Origin: an uncultured Eubacteriales bacterium
Lineage (GTDB): Bacteria > Bacillota > Clostridia > Oscillospirales > CAG-272
NCBI GenBank assembly: GCA_900544985.1
Contig: UQXK01000046.1
Span: forward strand, 1 to 13,712
Direction: 5' to 3'
Length of the DNA: 13,712 bases
Below the pieces are notes generated by a model. It searched no databases. It was not told the DNA's origin and saw nothing but the letters and a program-made list of their open reading frames with translations. Position numbers and translations under genes: made by a program. Below are positions 6,425 to 13,712 of this stretch, one piece after another. Numbering within the stretch: the first letter of the stretch is position 1; each line of letters starts with the position of its first letter.

Positions 6425-7819
6425 ATGTACGATATTTCAGAAGACGGAATAACTCTTAAAAAAGCCGCCGAGCTTTGCGGCGGAAAACTTTTTGGCAAGA
6501 ACAGCAAAAAAATATACGGCGTTTCGACAGATTCGCGAAAAATAAAAGAAAACGACCTTTTCTTTGCCCTTGTGGGAGAAAATTTCGACGGAAATGCTTT
6601 TATACCTCAGGCTATGGAAAAAGGCGCCGTATGTGCCGTAACATCGCGAAAAGATAGTTTTCCTTTTCCGTATATACTTGTCGACGACACTTTGAAAGCG
6701 ATCGGTGAGTTTGCGAAAAACTATAAATCGCGTTTTTCTCTTCTCACTGTCGGCGTAACGGGCTCTGTCGGGAAAACATCGACAAAAGAATTTATTTACT
6801 CCGTGCTCTCTCAAAAATACAAAACAGCGAAAACAGACGGAAATTTCAACAACGAGATCGGTATGCCGCTGACTCTTATAGGAATAGATTCTTCTTATAA
6901 AGCCGCTGTTATAGAAATGGGAATGCGCGGCATGGGAGAAATATCGTACCTTACAAGAATAGCGCGTCCCGATATAGCCGTCATAACAAATATCGGAACG
7001 TCCCATCTTGAAAATCTTCGCACGCGTGAAAACATAGCGAAAGCGAAGCTTGAAATAGCGGAAGGGCTTCCCGATGACGGAATACTCATACTGAACGGCG
7101 ACGAACCGCTTTTAAAAAATATCGGAAATATAAAAAATAAAGTGATATATGCGGGCATAAACGACAAAAATTGCGACTATCTTGCGTATAATATAAAAGA
7201 GTTCCCCGATTTTATATCATTCAGCGTAAAATGCCCCGAAAACAAAATCCTGGAAGATATAAAACTCCCCGTTGTCGGAGTCCACAATGTTTTAAATTCG
7301 CTCTACGCTATCGTTATCGGACTTCTTTCGGGAATGGACGAAAATTCTGTAAGAGAGGGGCTTTTCGCATTCAAAGGCGTAAAGCTTCGCGGAGAAATAT
7401 CGAATAAAAACGGCGTCACGGTCATAGAGGACTGCTATAACGCAAGCCCGGAATCCATGCGCGCGTCTCTTATGGTGCTTTCACACATCGCAAAGGAAAA
7501 CGGCGGACGAAAGATCGCATTTTTAGGCGATATGAAAGAGCTGGGAGATGACAGCGCGAAAATGCATTTCGAAGTCGGAAAATACGCGGCGGAAAGCGGA
7601 ACAGATATACTTTTTACATTCGGAAGCGACGCGCAAAACATCGCCGAAGGCGCGATCCTAAACGGTTTCCCGAAAGAAAACATTTATAAAATCACCGACA
7701 CAGAAAACACGGACGGCGCAATCGAAATCCTTTCAAAGCTCTTGAAGAAAGGCGATACCGTTCTTTTCAAAGCGAGCCGCGCGCTTATGCTGGAAAGAAT
7801 ATCTTCAAAGATAAAATAA
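6425..7819 (+). CDS. murF: UDP-MurNAc-tripeptide:D-Ala-D-Ala ligase MurF
   Basis: MurF attaches D-Ala-D-Ala to the MurNAc tripeptide, completing the cytoplasmic pentapeptide precursor. The 464-residue protein has the Mur N-terminal domain (STDSRK at 34-39), the P-loop GVTGSVGKTS (110-119), IEMGMRGMGEI, a DCYNASPES motif (336-344) typical of MurF, and a C-terminal KASRALMLER. The N-terminal domain shares the seven-residue string FDGNAFI with MurE next door, reflecting the common Mur ligase ancestry. The start at ATG 6425 follows the murE TGA by one base, and an AAAAGGA site lies inside the murE end. Length is typical. There is no murD homologue beside it. Confidence 0.97.
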   Translation: MYDISEDGITLKKAAELCGGKLFGKNSKKIYGVSTDSRKIKENDLFFALVGENFDGNAFIPQAMEKGAVCAVTSRKDSFPFPYILVDDTLKAIGEFAKNYKSRFSLLTVGVTGSVGKTSTKEFIYSVLSQKYKTAKTDGNFNNEIGMPLTLIGIDSSYKAAVIEMGMRGMGEISYLTRIARPDIAVITNIGTSHLENLRTRENIAKAKLEIAEGLPDDGILILNGDEPLLKNIGNIKNKVIYAGINDKNCDYLAYNIKEFPDFISFSVKCPENKILEDIKLPVVGVHNVLNSLYAIVIGLLSGMDENSVREGLFAFKGVKLRGEISNKNGVTVIEDCYNASPESMRASLMVLSHIAKENGGRKIAFLGDMKELGDDSAKMHFEVGKYAAESGTDILFTFGSDAQNIAEGAILNGFPKENIYKITDTENTDGAIEILSKLLKKGDTVLFKASRALMLERISSKIK

Positions 7820-7828
7820 ACATTATTT

Positions 7829-7841
7829 GCCGCAAAGCGGC
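7829..7841 (+). other. Small GC hairpin between murF and mraY
   Basis: GCCGC (7829-7833) and GCGGC (7837-7841) form a perfect 5-bp stem with an AAA loop, followed by GGAATTTT. The T-run is too short for a confident terminator. GGCGG (7839-7843) could instead pair with CCGCC (7867-7871) just before the mraY ribosome binding site. It may be a processing or weak attenuation structure, or have no role. Confidence 0.3.
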
Positions 7842-7885
7842 GGAATTTTCAAAAAACGCGGGCTTACCGCCAAACGGAGTTTTAT

Positions 7886-8863
7886 ATGATAATCTGGTTT
7901 TTTATATCAATAACAGCGTCATTTCTCATAACGGCGATACTCGCAAGAATTTTTATACCGACGCTCAAAAGTTTCAAGCTCGGTCAGAAGATACGCGAAA
8001 TAGGTCCGCGCTGGCATAAATCAAAAGAAGGCACGCCAACACTCGGCGGAATATTCTTTATCATTCCGATAACGATAATAACACTTTTGCTTCTTATATT
8101 CAAAATAGGATTTTCTCTTGAAGGAAAGAGACTTCTTTTCTCTTTAATTCTCGCTTTTATGTGCGGAATCATAGGCTTTGCCGACGATACCATAAAAATA
8201 GTAAGGAAGCAGAACGAGGGACTCAAAGCAGGAGAAAAATTCCTGTTGCAGGTAATAGCGGCGGCAATATATCTGTTTCTCATGGCAAAATTCGGCGGAC
8301 TTTCGACGGGCGTATATCTCCCGTTTATCGGCAAAACGCTCGAAATAGGCAAATTCTACTATATATTTGCGATGATCCTCATAGTAGGAGTTATAAACAG
8401 CGTAAATCTCACCGACGGAATAGACGGACTTGCATCGTCCGTCACCGCCGTTGTGAGCGCATTCTTCGCCGTATACGCCATATCGCTCAGAAACGAAGGT
8501 TGTTTTTACTTCGCGGGCGCTATATTCGGAGGAATGTTCGGATTTCTCGTTTACAATTTCCACCCTGCAAAAATATTCATGGGCGACACAGGATCCCTTT
8601 TCTTAGGCGGTGCCGTGTGCGCAATGGCATTCATGATGAATAATCCGCTTGTAATCGTCTTTGCGGGTATAATATACATCATAGAGGCGCTTTCGGATAT
8701 ATTGCAGGTAGCATACTTTAAACTCTCCCACGGAAAAAGACTTTTCAAGATGGCACCGATACATCATCATTTCGAACGCTGCGGCTGGTCGGAAAACACC
8801 ATTGTCGGCGTGTTCACACTTGTAAGCGCACTTATGTGCGTACTTGTATACATTTTCGGATAA
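7886..8863 (+). CDS. mraY: Phospho-N-acetylmuramoyl-pentapeptide-transferase MraY
   Basis: MraY is a polytopic membrane enzyme that moves phospho-MurNAc-pentapeptide from UDP to undecaprenyl phosphate, forming lipid I. The 325-residue protein has about ten hydrophobic segments. It also shows the family's cytoplasmic motifs: the PTLGG region (51-55), adjacent aspartates D100-D101 in FADDTIK, NLTDGIDGLA with D177 and D180, MGDTGS with D234, and the PIHHHFE histidine cluster (H293-H295). The start at ATG 7886 has CGGAGT at 7875-7880. It lies 66 nt after murF. In many relatives murD follows mraY, but here ftsW follows directly. Confidence 0.97.
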   Translation: MIIWFFISITASFLITAILARIFIPTLKSFKLGQKIREIGPRWHKSKEGTPTLGGIFFIIPITIITLLLLIFKIGFSLEGKRLLFSLILAFMCGIIGFADDTIKIVRKQNEGLKAGEKFLLQVIAAAIYLFLMAKFGGLSTGVYLPFIGKTLEIGKFYYIFAMILIVGVINSVNLTDGIDGLASSVTAVVSAFFAVYAISLRNEGCFYFAGAIFGGMFGFLVYNFHPAKIFMGDTGSLFLGGAVCAMAFMMNNPLVIVFAGIIYIIEALSDILQVAYFKLSHGKRLFKMAPIHHHFERCGWSENTIVGVFTLVSALMCVLVYIFG

Positions 8864-8896
8864 ATAAAGATAAAAAAGGAGCGCAGATAAAATTTT

Positions 8897-10129
8897 ATGA
8901 ATCAGGCAACAGATAAAGTTTCCTCTAATACAAGAAAAAACAAAAGCGCTGCGCTTCCGGAAAAACGCAGAAAAAGAGGATTTTTAGGCGAGCTTTTATC
9001 CCCCGCGCCAAGCGATACTGTATACCGCGTAAAGGGCGGCGTCGACACAACTTTTCTTATAATCGTCGTACTTCTTCTCTGTTTCGGAACGGTAATGATA
9101 TTTTCCGCAAGCTATGCTTTTGCGGAAAGCAGATTCGGCAACAGCATGTATTTTGTAAAAAAACAAACTGTCTGGGCATTACTCGGAATCGCGGCAATGA
9201 TATTCTTCTCATATATCGATTACGGATTCTTACGAAAAATGACGCTTCCGATATTTGCCGTAAGCTATCTGTTACTGTGGTGCGTATTTATCCCCGGCAT
9301 AGGCGTAAGCGCAAAAGGCGCGCGCAGATGGGTGGCATTGGGACCGCTTCAATTTCAGCCGTCCGACGTAATGAAATTCGCTCTTGTGCTGTTTCTCGCA
9401 TTCTACATAGCATATGCGCCGGAAAGAATGAAAAAATTCAAATACGGAATACTCTTCCCCGCCTCGGTGATAATACTTGTATGCGGAACCACTATTTTGG
9501 AACATCACGTTTCCGGCGCCGTAATACTCTTTCTTATCGGAGCCGTTATGATACTCCTGTCGGGTGCGAGCGCAAAATGGCTTGCCGGCATATCGGGTAG
9601 CGCGGCGGCGCTCGTATGCGTAATAGTATTTTTCACGGATTACGCGAAAAAGCGAGTCGACGCATGGCTTCACCCCGAAAATTTCCTGCAAGGAAGCGGA
9701 TGGCAACCGTATCAGAGCCTGCTCGCGATAGGTTCGGGCGGAATATTCGGCGTAGGGCTCGGTAACAGCTACCAGAAACAGCTCTGGCTTCCCGAACCGC
9801 AGAACGACTTTATATTCGCCATAATATGCGAGGAGCTCGGACTTATAGGCGGTCTTACGGTAATAGCGCTCTTTATCCTTCTCATGTGGCGCGGATTTGT
9901 TATAGCCAAAAGAGCGCCCGACACATTTTCCTCCATATTGGTAATGGGTCTTGTATCAAAGGTCGGCATACAGGCGCTGCTTAACATCGCCGTTGTCACC
10001 GCGACGATACCGACAACGGGAATAGCGCTGCCGTTTTTCAGCTACGGCGGAACGGCGCTCGTAATGCAGCTCGCCGAAATGGGCATAGTGCTCTCTGTTT
10101 CGCGCTATTCTTCACAGGAAAAAATCTGA
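8897..10129 (+). CDS. ftsW: SEDS-family septal peptidoglycan glycosyltransferase FtsW (SpoVE-like)
   Basis: SEDS proteins polymerise lipid II into glycan strands in partnership with a class B PBP. The 410-residue protein has a basic cytoplasmic N-terminus of about 50 residues and about ten membrane segments. The extracellular PEPQNDF motif (300-306, D304) carries the invariant acidic residue of the family. The signature PTTGIALPFFSYGGTA (about 372-387) is present. Gene context next to the division PBP and murG favours FtsW/SpoVE over RodA. ATG 8897 is the only upstream start before an in-frame TAA at 8888. The AAAAAAGGAG site ends at 8881, giving an unusually long spacing of 15 nt. Whether it serves vegetative division, sporulation cortex, or both cannot be decided here. 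Confidence 0.94.
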   Translation: MNQATDKVSSNTRKNKSAALPEKRRKRGFLGELLSPAPSDTVYRVKGGVDTTFLIIVVLLLCFGTVMIFSASYAFAESRFGNSMYFVKKQTVWALLGIAAMIFFSYIDYGFLRKMTLPIFAVSYLLLWCVFIPGIGVSAKGARRWVALGPLQFQPSDVMKFALVLFLAFYIAYAPERMKKFKYGILFPASVIILVCGTTILEHHVSGAVILFLIGAVMILLSGASAKWLAGISGSAAALVCVIVFFTDYAKKRVDAWLHPENFLQGSGWQPYQSLLAIGSGGIFGVGLGNSYQKQLWLPEPQNDFIFAIICEELGLIGGLTVIALFILLMWRGFVIAKRAPDTFSSILVMGLVSKVGIQALLNIAVVTATIPTTGIALPFFSYGGTALVMQLAEMGIVLSVSRYSSQEKI

Positions 10130-10147
10130 CACAGAAAGGAAATAACA

Positions 10148-11299
10148 ATGAAAGTAATTCTCGCCTGCGGCGGAACAGGCGGGCATATATATCCCGCCGT
10201 CGCAATAGCAGATAAAATACGCCAACACAACAAAAATGCGGAGATCCTTTTTGTGGGATCATCTCGCGGAATAGAAAACGATATAGTGAGAAAAGCGGGA
10301 TACGACATAACTCATATCGAAATGTACGGAATAAACCGCAAAAATCCTTTCGCGAATATAAGGACGGCGTACTATTTTCTCGCATCGAGAAAAAAAGCCG
10401 CAAAGCTTATAAACGATTTCAAACCCGATTTTGTTATAGGAACAGGCGGATATCAATGCTATCCGCCCATATACGCCGCCGCCAAAGCTGGTATTCCCTC
10501 TGCGGTACATGAGTCGAATTCGATTCCCGGCGTCGCCGTCCGCATGGTGGAAAAGTACGTCGACAGGATATATACAAACTTTCCGGGACTTGAAGAAAAG
10601 CTCAAATACAAAGAAAAAGTTATGAGAGTGGGAAATCCGCTTGTCTCCGAAAACATAATAAAAGCCGATGAAAAAACGAGAAAAACGCTCGGCATTCCCG
10701 ATAATACAGAAAAAATAGTTCTCTCGTTCGGCGGAAGCCGCGGTGCGCCCGCAATAAACGAATATATGATAAAATTCATTTCCGAGTACGCGCCCAAACA
10801 CAAAAATATTCTTTTTGTACACGCCACCGGTAAAAACGGGTACGAAATCTCTCAGAACAAATTAAAAGAAAGTCATATAGACAATCTTGACAACGTCCGC
10901 GTTTTGGAATATATATATAATATGCCGCTCTGGGAAGCTGCGGCGGACGCTGTGATATGCCGCGCAGGAGCCATGACGATATCGGAAATGGCTCTCGGAC
11001 AAAAGGCATGCATATTCATTCCGTCCCCGTATGTCGCAGAAAACCATCAATATAAAAACGCAAAACTTCTTTCGGACAAAGAAGCTGCGGTTTTAATAGA
11101 GGAAAAAGAACTTTCAACGGAAAAGATAAAAGAGAATGTAGAAAAAATTCTCTTCGACAAAAGCGAATCCGAGAAAATGAAGAAAAACATTTCCGCATTC
11201 GCTCTGCGCGGAGCATCTGAAAAAATATATAAAGATATGCAGAAAATCATCAGCCGCGATCTTTTCGCACTGATAAAACGAGAGGAAAAAGAAAGATGA
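10148..11299 (+). CDS. murG: UDP-GlcNAc:lipid I N-acetylglucosaminyltransferase MurG
   Basis: MurG is a peripheral membrane GT-B glycosyltransferase that converts lipid I to lipid II. The 383-residue protein has the N-terminal glycine-rich loop GGTGGHIYPA (8-17), a GTGGY loop (98-102), HESNSIPG (131-138), and SFGGSRGA (193-200), where the family usually has GGSxGA. The C-terminal donor site includes CRAGAMTISE (271-280) and ENHQYKNA (299-305, with H300, Q301 and N304). The start at ATG 10148 has GAAAGGA at 10134-10140. The end overlaps divIB by four bases (ATGA), so the two are probably translationally coupled. It is slightly longer than many MurG proteins because of a Lys/Glu-rich tail. Confidence 0.97.
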   Translation: MKVILACGGTGGHIYPAVAIADKIRQHNKNAEILFVGSSRGIENDIVRKAGYDITHIEMYGINRKNPFANIRTAYYFLASRKKAAKLINDFKPDFVIGTGGYQCYPPIYAAAKAGIPSAVHESNSIPGVAVRMVEKYVDRIYTNFPGLEEKLKYKEKVMRVGNPLVSENIIKADEKTRKTLGIPDNTEKIVLSFGGSRGAPAINEYMIKFISEYAPKHKNILFVHATGKNGYEISQNKLKESHIDNLDNVRVLEYIYNMPLWEAAADAVICRAGAMTISEMALGQKACIFIPSPYVAENHQYKNAKLLSDKEAAVLIEEKELSTEKIKENVEKILFDKSESEKMKKNISAFALRGASEKIYKDMQKIISRDLFALIKREEKER

Positions 11300-12093
11300 G
11301 TGCTTCAAAGAAAAAAGCAAGTCCGCTTCTGACAAGACGTCTGACGACGTTTTTCATAAGCGCTTTTTTCCTTGTCGTAACAGTGTTTTTAACCGTATTT
11401 TTTCTGTTCTCCTGTCGAATAAAAACAGTGAAAGCCGAAAATTTCGTCTATTCTGCGGAAGAAGATATAGTAAAATCGGCGGGAATAAAAATCGGCTCTC
11501 ACTCTTATTCCATAAATAAAAAGAAGATATCGGAAGCGATCATTTCGAAAAATCCTTATATATCAAATGTCAGAATAAAAAGGACAAGTCCTACTTCGAT
11601 AACCATAATCGTCACCGAAGAAGAGCCGCGTTTTTATTTTATTTACGGCGAAAAATGTCTTGTGCTGTCAAAATCGCTCCGCGTTCTTGCCGAATACACA
11701 AATGTTGAAGATATTTCTTTTTTAAATATACATGAAATACATCTGCCGGTAATAAAAGAAGCGTCTGTCGGGAAAAAAATCACATTCGAAAACGAAAAGG
11801 ACGGAAAAATAGCGTTCGACGCCATCGAAACCGTTTTTTCTTCCGAAATATCGGACGATATAACATCTGCCGATCTGAGCGAAAAATTCGATATGCGATT
11901 TACATATAAAGACAAATACGATATCCGTTTCGGCTCCTTCAAGAATATAGATATAAATATATCCATGGTTAAGGAAACGATAGATTACCTTGAAAATCCC
12001 ATTAACGGATACGCATATGCCAAGGGAATCATTCATGCGAGAATACCGGATGAGACGTCTTTTGAGCCTACGGGGGTGGTGTCGGAAGAATAA
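11296..12093 (+). CDS. divIB: Cell division protein DivIB/FtsQ
   Basis: DivIB (FtsQ) is a bitopic division protein that links FtsL/DivIC to the septal synthase. The 265-residue protein has a short basic cytoplasmic tail, one membrane segment (about 17-40) and a POTRA-like domain (about 43-108: FVYSAEEDIVKSAG, then NPYISNVRIKR and SITIIVTEEEPRF). A beta-rich region follows. Size and layout match B. subtilis DivIB. The ATG overlaps the murG stop by four bases, and AGAGGAAA at 11281-11288 is the likely ribosome binding site. The stop is followed by two more in-frame TAA codons. Sequence conservation in this family is low, so the call rests on topology, the POTRA pattern and gene order. Confidence 0.9.
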   Translation: MSASKKKASPLLTRRLTTFFISAFFLVVTVFLTVFFLFSCRIKTVKAENFVYSAEEDIVKSAGIKIGSHSYSINKKKISEAIISKNPYISNVRIKRTSPTSITIIVTEEEPRFYFIYGEKCLVLSKSLRVLAEYTNVEDISFLNIHEIHLPVIKEASVGKKITFENEKDGKIAFDAIETVFSSEISDDITSADLSEKFDMRFTYKDKYDIRFGSFKNIDINISMVKETIDYLENPINGYAYAKGIIHARIPDETSFEPTGVVSEE

Positions 12094-12192
12094 TAATAAC
12101 GACAAAAATCGGTATTTTCGGCAAAAATAAGATAAAAATACTTTATTTTTTATGAATTTTTATTTTTAATCAAAGATTTTTTCAAAAACATC

Positions 12193-12221
12193 TTGTAAAT
12201 AAGAGCTTTTTATATTATTAT
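12193..12221 (+). promoter_or_regulatory. Promoter of ftsZ
   Basis: A -35 TTGTAA (12193-12198) and -10 TATTAT (12216-12221) are separated by 17 nt, placing the start near 12228 with a leader of about 38 nt. The upstream 12120-12190 stretch is very A/T-rich and contains T and A tracts that could act as an UP element. The 172-nt gap between divIB and ftsZ otherwise holds only weak all-A/T hairpins. This suggests ftsZ has its own strong transcript in addition to any read-through. Confidence 0.7.
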
Positions 12222-12251
12222 AGTATTGTATATTTCTATCTGCGTAAAAAC

Positions 12252-12259
12252 AAGGAGGT
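12252..12259 (+). promoter_or_regulatory. Strong ribosome binding site of ftsZ
   Basis: AAGGAGGT sits 6 nt before the ATG. It is the closest to the anti-Shine-Dalgarno complement of any gene here, consistent with high FtsZ expression, and it fixes the start. Confidence 0.9.
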
Positions 12260-12265
12260 AATAAC

Positions 12266-13426
12266 ATGGGTTTCGAATTTGATTCAAACTATGATAGCGG
12301 TGTAAATATTAAAGTTATAGGTGTCGGCGGCGGCGGCGGCAACGCTGTAAACCGCATGATCGAATCCAATATTCAGGGAGTTGAGTTTATAGCTGTAAAC
12401 TGCGATAAACAGGTGCTTCTCACATCAAGCGCTCCCACAAAAATCGGAATAGGCGAAAAAATCACAAAGGGACACGGCGCAGGAAGCGATCCTTCCGTAG
12501 GCGAGCAGGCTGCCGAAGAAAGCCTTGAAGATATAGCCAATGTTGTTCGCGGTGCCGACATGGTATTTATCACAACAGGTATGGGCGGCGGAACAGGTAC
12601 AGGTGCTGCTCCCGTTGTCGCAAAAGTCGCAAAAGAAATGGGTATACTTACAATAGGTATCGTAACAAAACCCTTCTCTTTCGAAGGAAGAAAGCGTATG
12701 CTCCAAGCGGAAGCCGGCATTGTTCAGCTCCGCGACTATGTTGACTCTCTCGTTGTTATACCGAACGAAAGACTCAAACAGATCTCCGAAAACCGCATAA
12801 CTCTCGCAAATGCCTTTGAATACGCAGACGACATTCTCCGTCACGGCGTTCAGAGCATTTCGGATCTTATCAATACCCCCGGAATAGTAAACCTTGACTT
12901 TGCCGATGTATCCTCCGTTATGAGAAACGCAGGATATGCTCACATGGGCGTAGGCACAGGCACAGGCAGAGACAAAGCGGAAGTTGCGGCAAAAGCTGCT
13001 ATTTCCAGCCCGCTTCTCGAAACTTCCATTTCCGGTGCGACAGGTATTCTTATAAACATCACTGCAAGCCCTGATATCAGCCTTGACGAGGTTGAAACGG
13101 CTTCCGCAATGATAACACAGGAAGCTCATCCCGATGCAACGATTATTTGGGGTGCCGCATTCGACAATACTCTCGAAGATACTATCAAGGTTACAGTTAT
13201 AGCAACAGGTTTTAAAGCAGATGATGACGGCAAAACAACCGCTCAGAACACAACTGTAAAATCTGCTCCTAAAACTTCCGCTTTCAACTTCTCCACTTCC
13301 AGAGTTGATTCTACCGTAAAAAAACCCGAACCCCAGAAAACAGTTTCTTCCGAGGACAGCGATTCTCTGATATCCGACAGCGATTTTGACGATATCATGT
13401 CCATACTCAGAAAGAACAGAAACTGA
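12266..13426 (+). CDS. ftsZ: Cell division GTPase FtsZ
   Basis: FtsZ is the tubulin-like GTPase that forms the cytokinetic ring. The 386-residue protein has GVGGGGGNAVNRM (19-31), the tubulin signature GGGTGTG (107-113), the TKPFSFEGRKR region, and the synergy loop NLDFADV (209-215) with D211 and D214. A Ser/Thr/Lys-rich linker runs from about 318 to 370. Two regions differ from common FtsZ. The nucleotide-binding segment reads NCD at 45-47 and GHGAGSDP at 70-77 instead of NTD and GLGAGxNP. The C-terminal peptide reads DDIMSILRKNRN instead of the usual DIPxFLR core. No ftsA precedes it. Codon choice looks more biased than in upstream genes (fewer ATA), as expected for high expression. The gene has its own promoter and terminator. 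Confidence 0.98.
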   Translation: MGFEFDSNYDSGVNIKVIGVGGGGGNAVNRMIESNIQGVEFIAVNCDKQVLLTSSAPTKIGIGEKITKGHGAGSDPSVGEQAAEESLEDIANVVRGADMVFITTGMGGGTGTGAAPVVAKVAKEMGILTIGIVTKPFSFEGRKRMLQAEAGIVQLRDYVDSLVVIPNERLKQISENRITLANAFEYADDILRHGVQSISDLINTPGIVNLDFADVSSVMRNAGYAHMGVGTGTGRDKAEVAAKAAISSPLLETSISGATGILINITASPDISLDEVETASAMITQEAHPDATIIWGAAFDNTLEDTIKVTVIATGFKADDDGKTTAQNTTVKSAPKTSAFNFSTSRVDSTVKKPEPQKTVSSEDSDSLISDSDFDDIMSILRKNRN

Positions 13427-13457
13427 TTTTACATAAAATCATAGTTTAATGTCAAGC

Positions 13458-13495
13458 AAAACTCCTCTGAGGAAATCCACAGAGGAGTTTTTATT
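13458..13495 (+). terminator. Rho-independent terminator of ftsZ
   Basis: AAAACTCCTCTG (13458-13469) pairs perfectly with CAGAGGAGTTTT (13480-13491) around a 10-nt loop and is followed by more T residues. The 12-bp stem lies about 30 nt after the ftsZ stop. It is the clearest intrinsic terminator in the window and should end the dcw transcript. Confidence 0.92.
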
Positions 13496-13507
13496 TTACA
13501 GAAAAGA

Positions 13508-13604
13508 AACAGCACGGCGTTGCCGTGCTGTTTTGTAGCGTTATCAGTTGGGGCGTCTACCCCAAACCCTGACATAAGAAACTTTTCGAGAAAAGTTTCT
13601 TATG
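13508..13604 (-). repeat. Three-hairpin intergenic repeat block (C-B-A), right copy, inverted
   Basis: Read on + this is hairpin C (13508-13518 with 13522-13532, 11 bp, GTT loop), then hairpin B (13548-13553 with 13560-13565), then hairpin A (13573-13587 with 13590-13604, 15 bp, GA loop). It is the inverted counterpart of 12-107. Stem ends have changed together on both arms: hairpin A here has CATAAGAAAC where the left copy has CAAAGGAC, yet pairing is kept. Hairpin C followed by TTTT could be a backup terminator to the ftsZ one and, read from the other strand, a terminator for a gene further right. Confidence 0.82.
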
Positions 13605-13607
13605 AAT

Positions 13608-13712
13608 CTTCAAAAGCTTTCGCCAAAATTAAGTGGTGTGTTTGAGCAAAAGTTTTGCGGATTTTTAAGGGGCTTTTTCAAAAGCCCCTTAAAGCAAGGT
13701 TTGGAACGCAGT
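13608..13712 (-). repeat. Two-hairpin intergenic repeat block (x-E-D), right copy, inverted, cut by window end
   Basis: This is the inverted counterpart of 128-241. Hairpin E is a perfect 14-bp stem here (13664-13677 with 13680-13693, TC loop), whereas the left copy has a G-T wobble. Hairpin D is cut off after GGAACGCAGT at the window edge. The last 33 nt are identical to the reverse complement of 133-165. The block and its left counterpart have diverged mainly in the x tail (13608-13652). Confidence 0.82.

Noticed and set aside
12123..12150. A/T-only hairpins followed by T-runs between divIB and ftsZ
   Set aside because: AAAAATA/TATTTTT stems contain no G-C pairs, so a terminator is not credible. 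The region is better read as A/T-rich promoter upstream sequence.
1..13712. tRNA, rRNA, transposase, toxin-antitoxin or phage genes
   Set aside because: No cloverleaf, rRNA segment or recognisable mobile or defence protein is visible on either strand.

Overview
The window holds a division and cell wall (dcw) cluster from a Gram-positive, Bacillota-type bacterium, most likely of class Clostridia. The signs are the gene order, FtsL- and DivIB-type proteins, a PASTA-bearing class B PBP, a Firmicutes-style RsmH with a C-x-C ... C-x-C loop, strong AAGGAGG-like ribosome binding sites, and heavy use of ATA for Ile. MurE carries the DNPR motif, so the peptidoglycan should contain meso-diaminopimelate. 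I cannot name the genus from sequence alone.

Layout: 1-485 has no gene. It holds a dense set of palindromic intergenic repeats (about 12-241), a promoter (339-367), a triple 10-bp direct repeat that fits an MraZ operator (378-407), and opposing TTTTCCAC motifs (406-435). Eleven genes follow, all on the + strand: mraZ, rsmH, ftsL-like, a 321-nt gap, ftsI (PBP2B/SpoVD type), murE, murF, mraY, ftsW, murG, divIB/ftsQ, then ftsZ behind its own promoter. ftsZ ends in a strong intrinsic terminator. From about 13508 to the window end, the same families of hairpin repeats return in inverted orientation.

How the genes work together: MurE and MurF build UDP-MurNAc-pentapeptide, MraY makes lipid I, and MurG makes lipid II. 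FtsW (glycosyltransferase) and FtsI (transpeptidase) polymerise and cross-link septal peptidoglycan. FtsL and DivIB form the regulatory scaffold of that synthase, and FtsZ organises the ring. MraZ is expected to repress the cluster, and RsmH methylates 16S rRNA. Usual dcw members murD, murC, murB and ftsA are absent and must be elsewhere, or be replaced.

I see no new enzymatic system: the coding content is a standard dcw cluster. The parts worth a second look are non-coding. They are the multi-hairpin repeat blocks on both flanks, the MraZ/DnaA-like leader of mraZ, and the structured gap before ftsI. The divergent C-terminal peptide of FtsZ is also notable.
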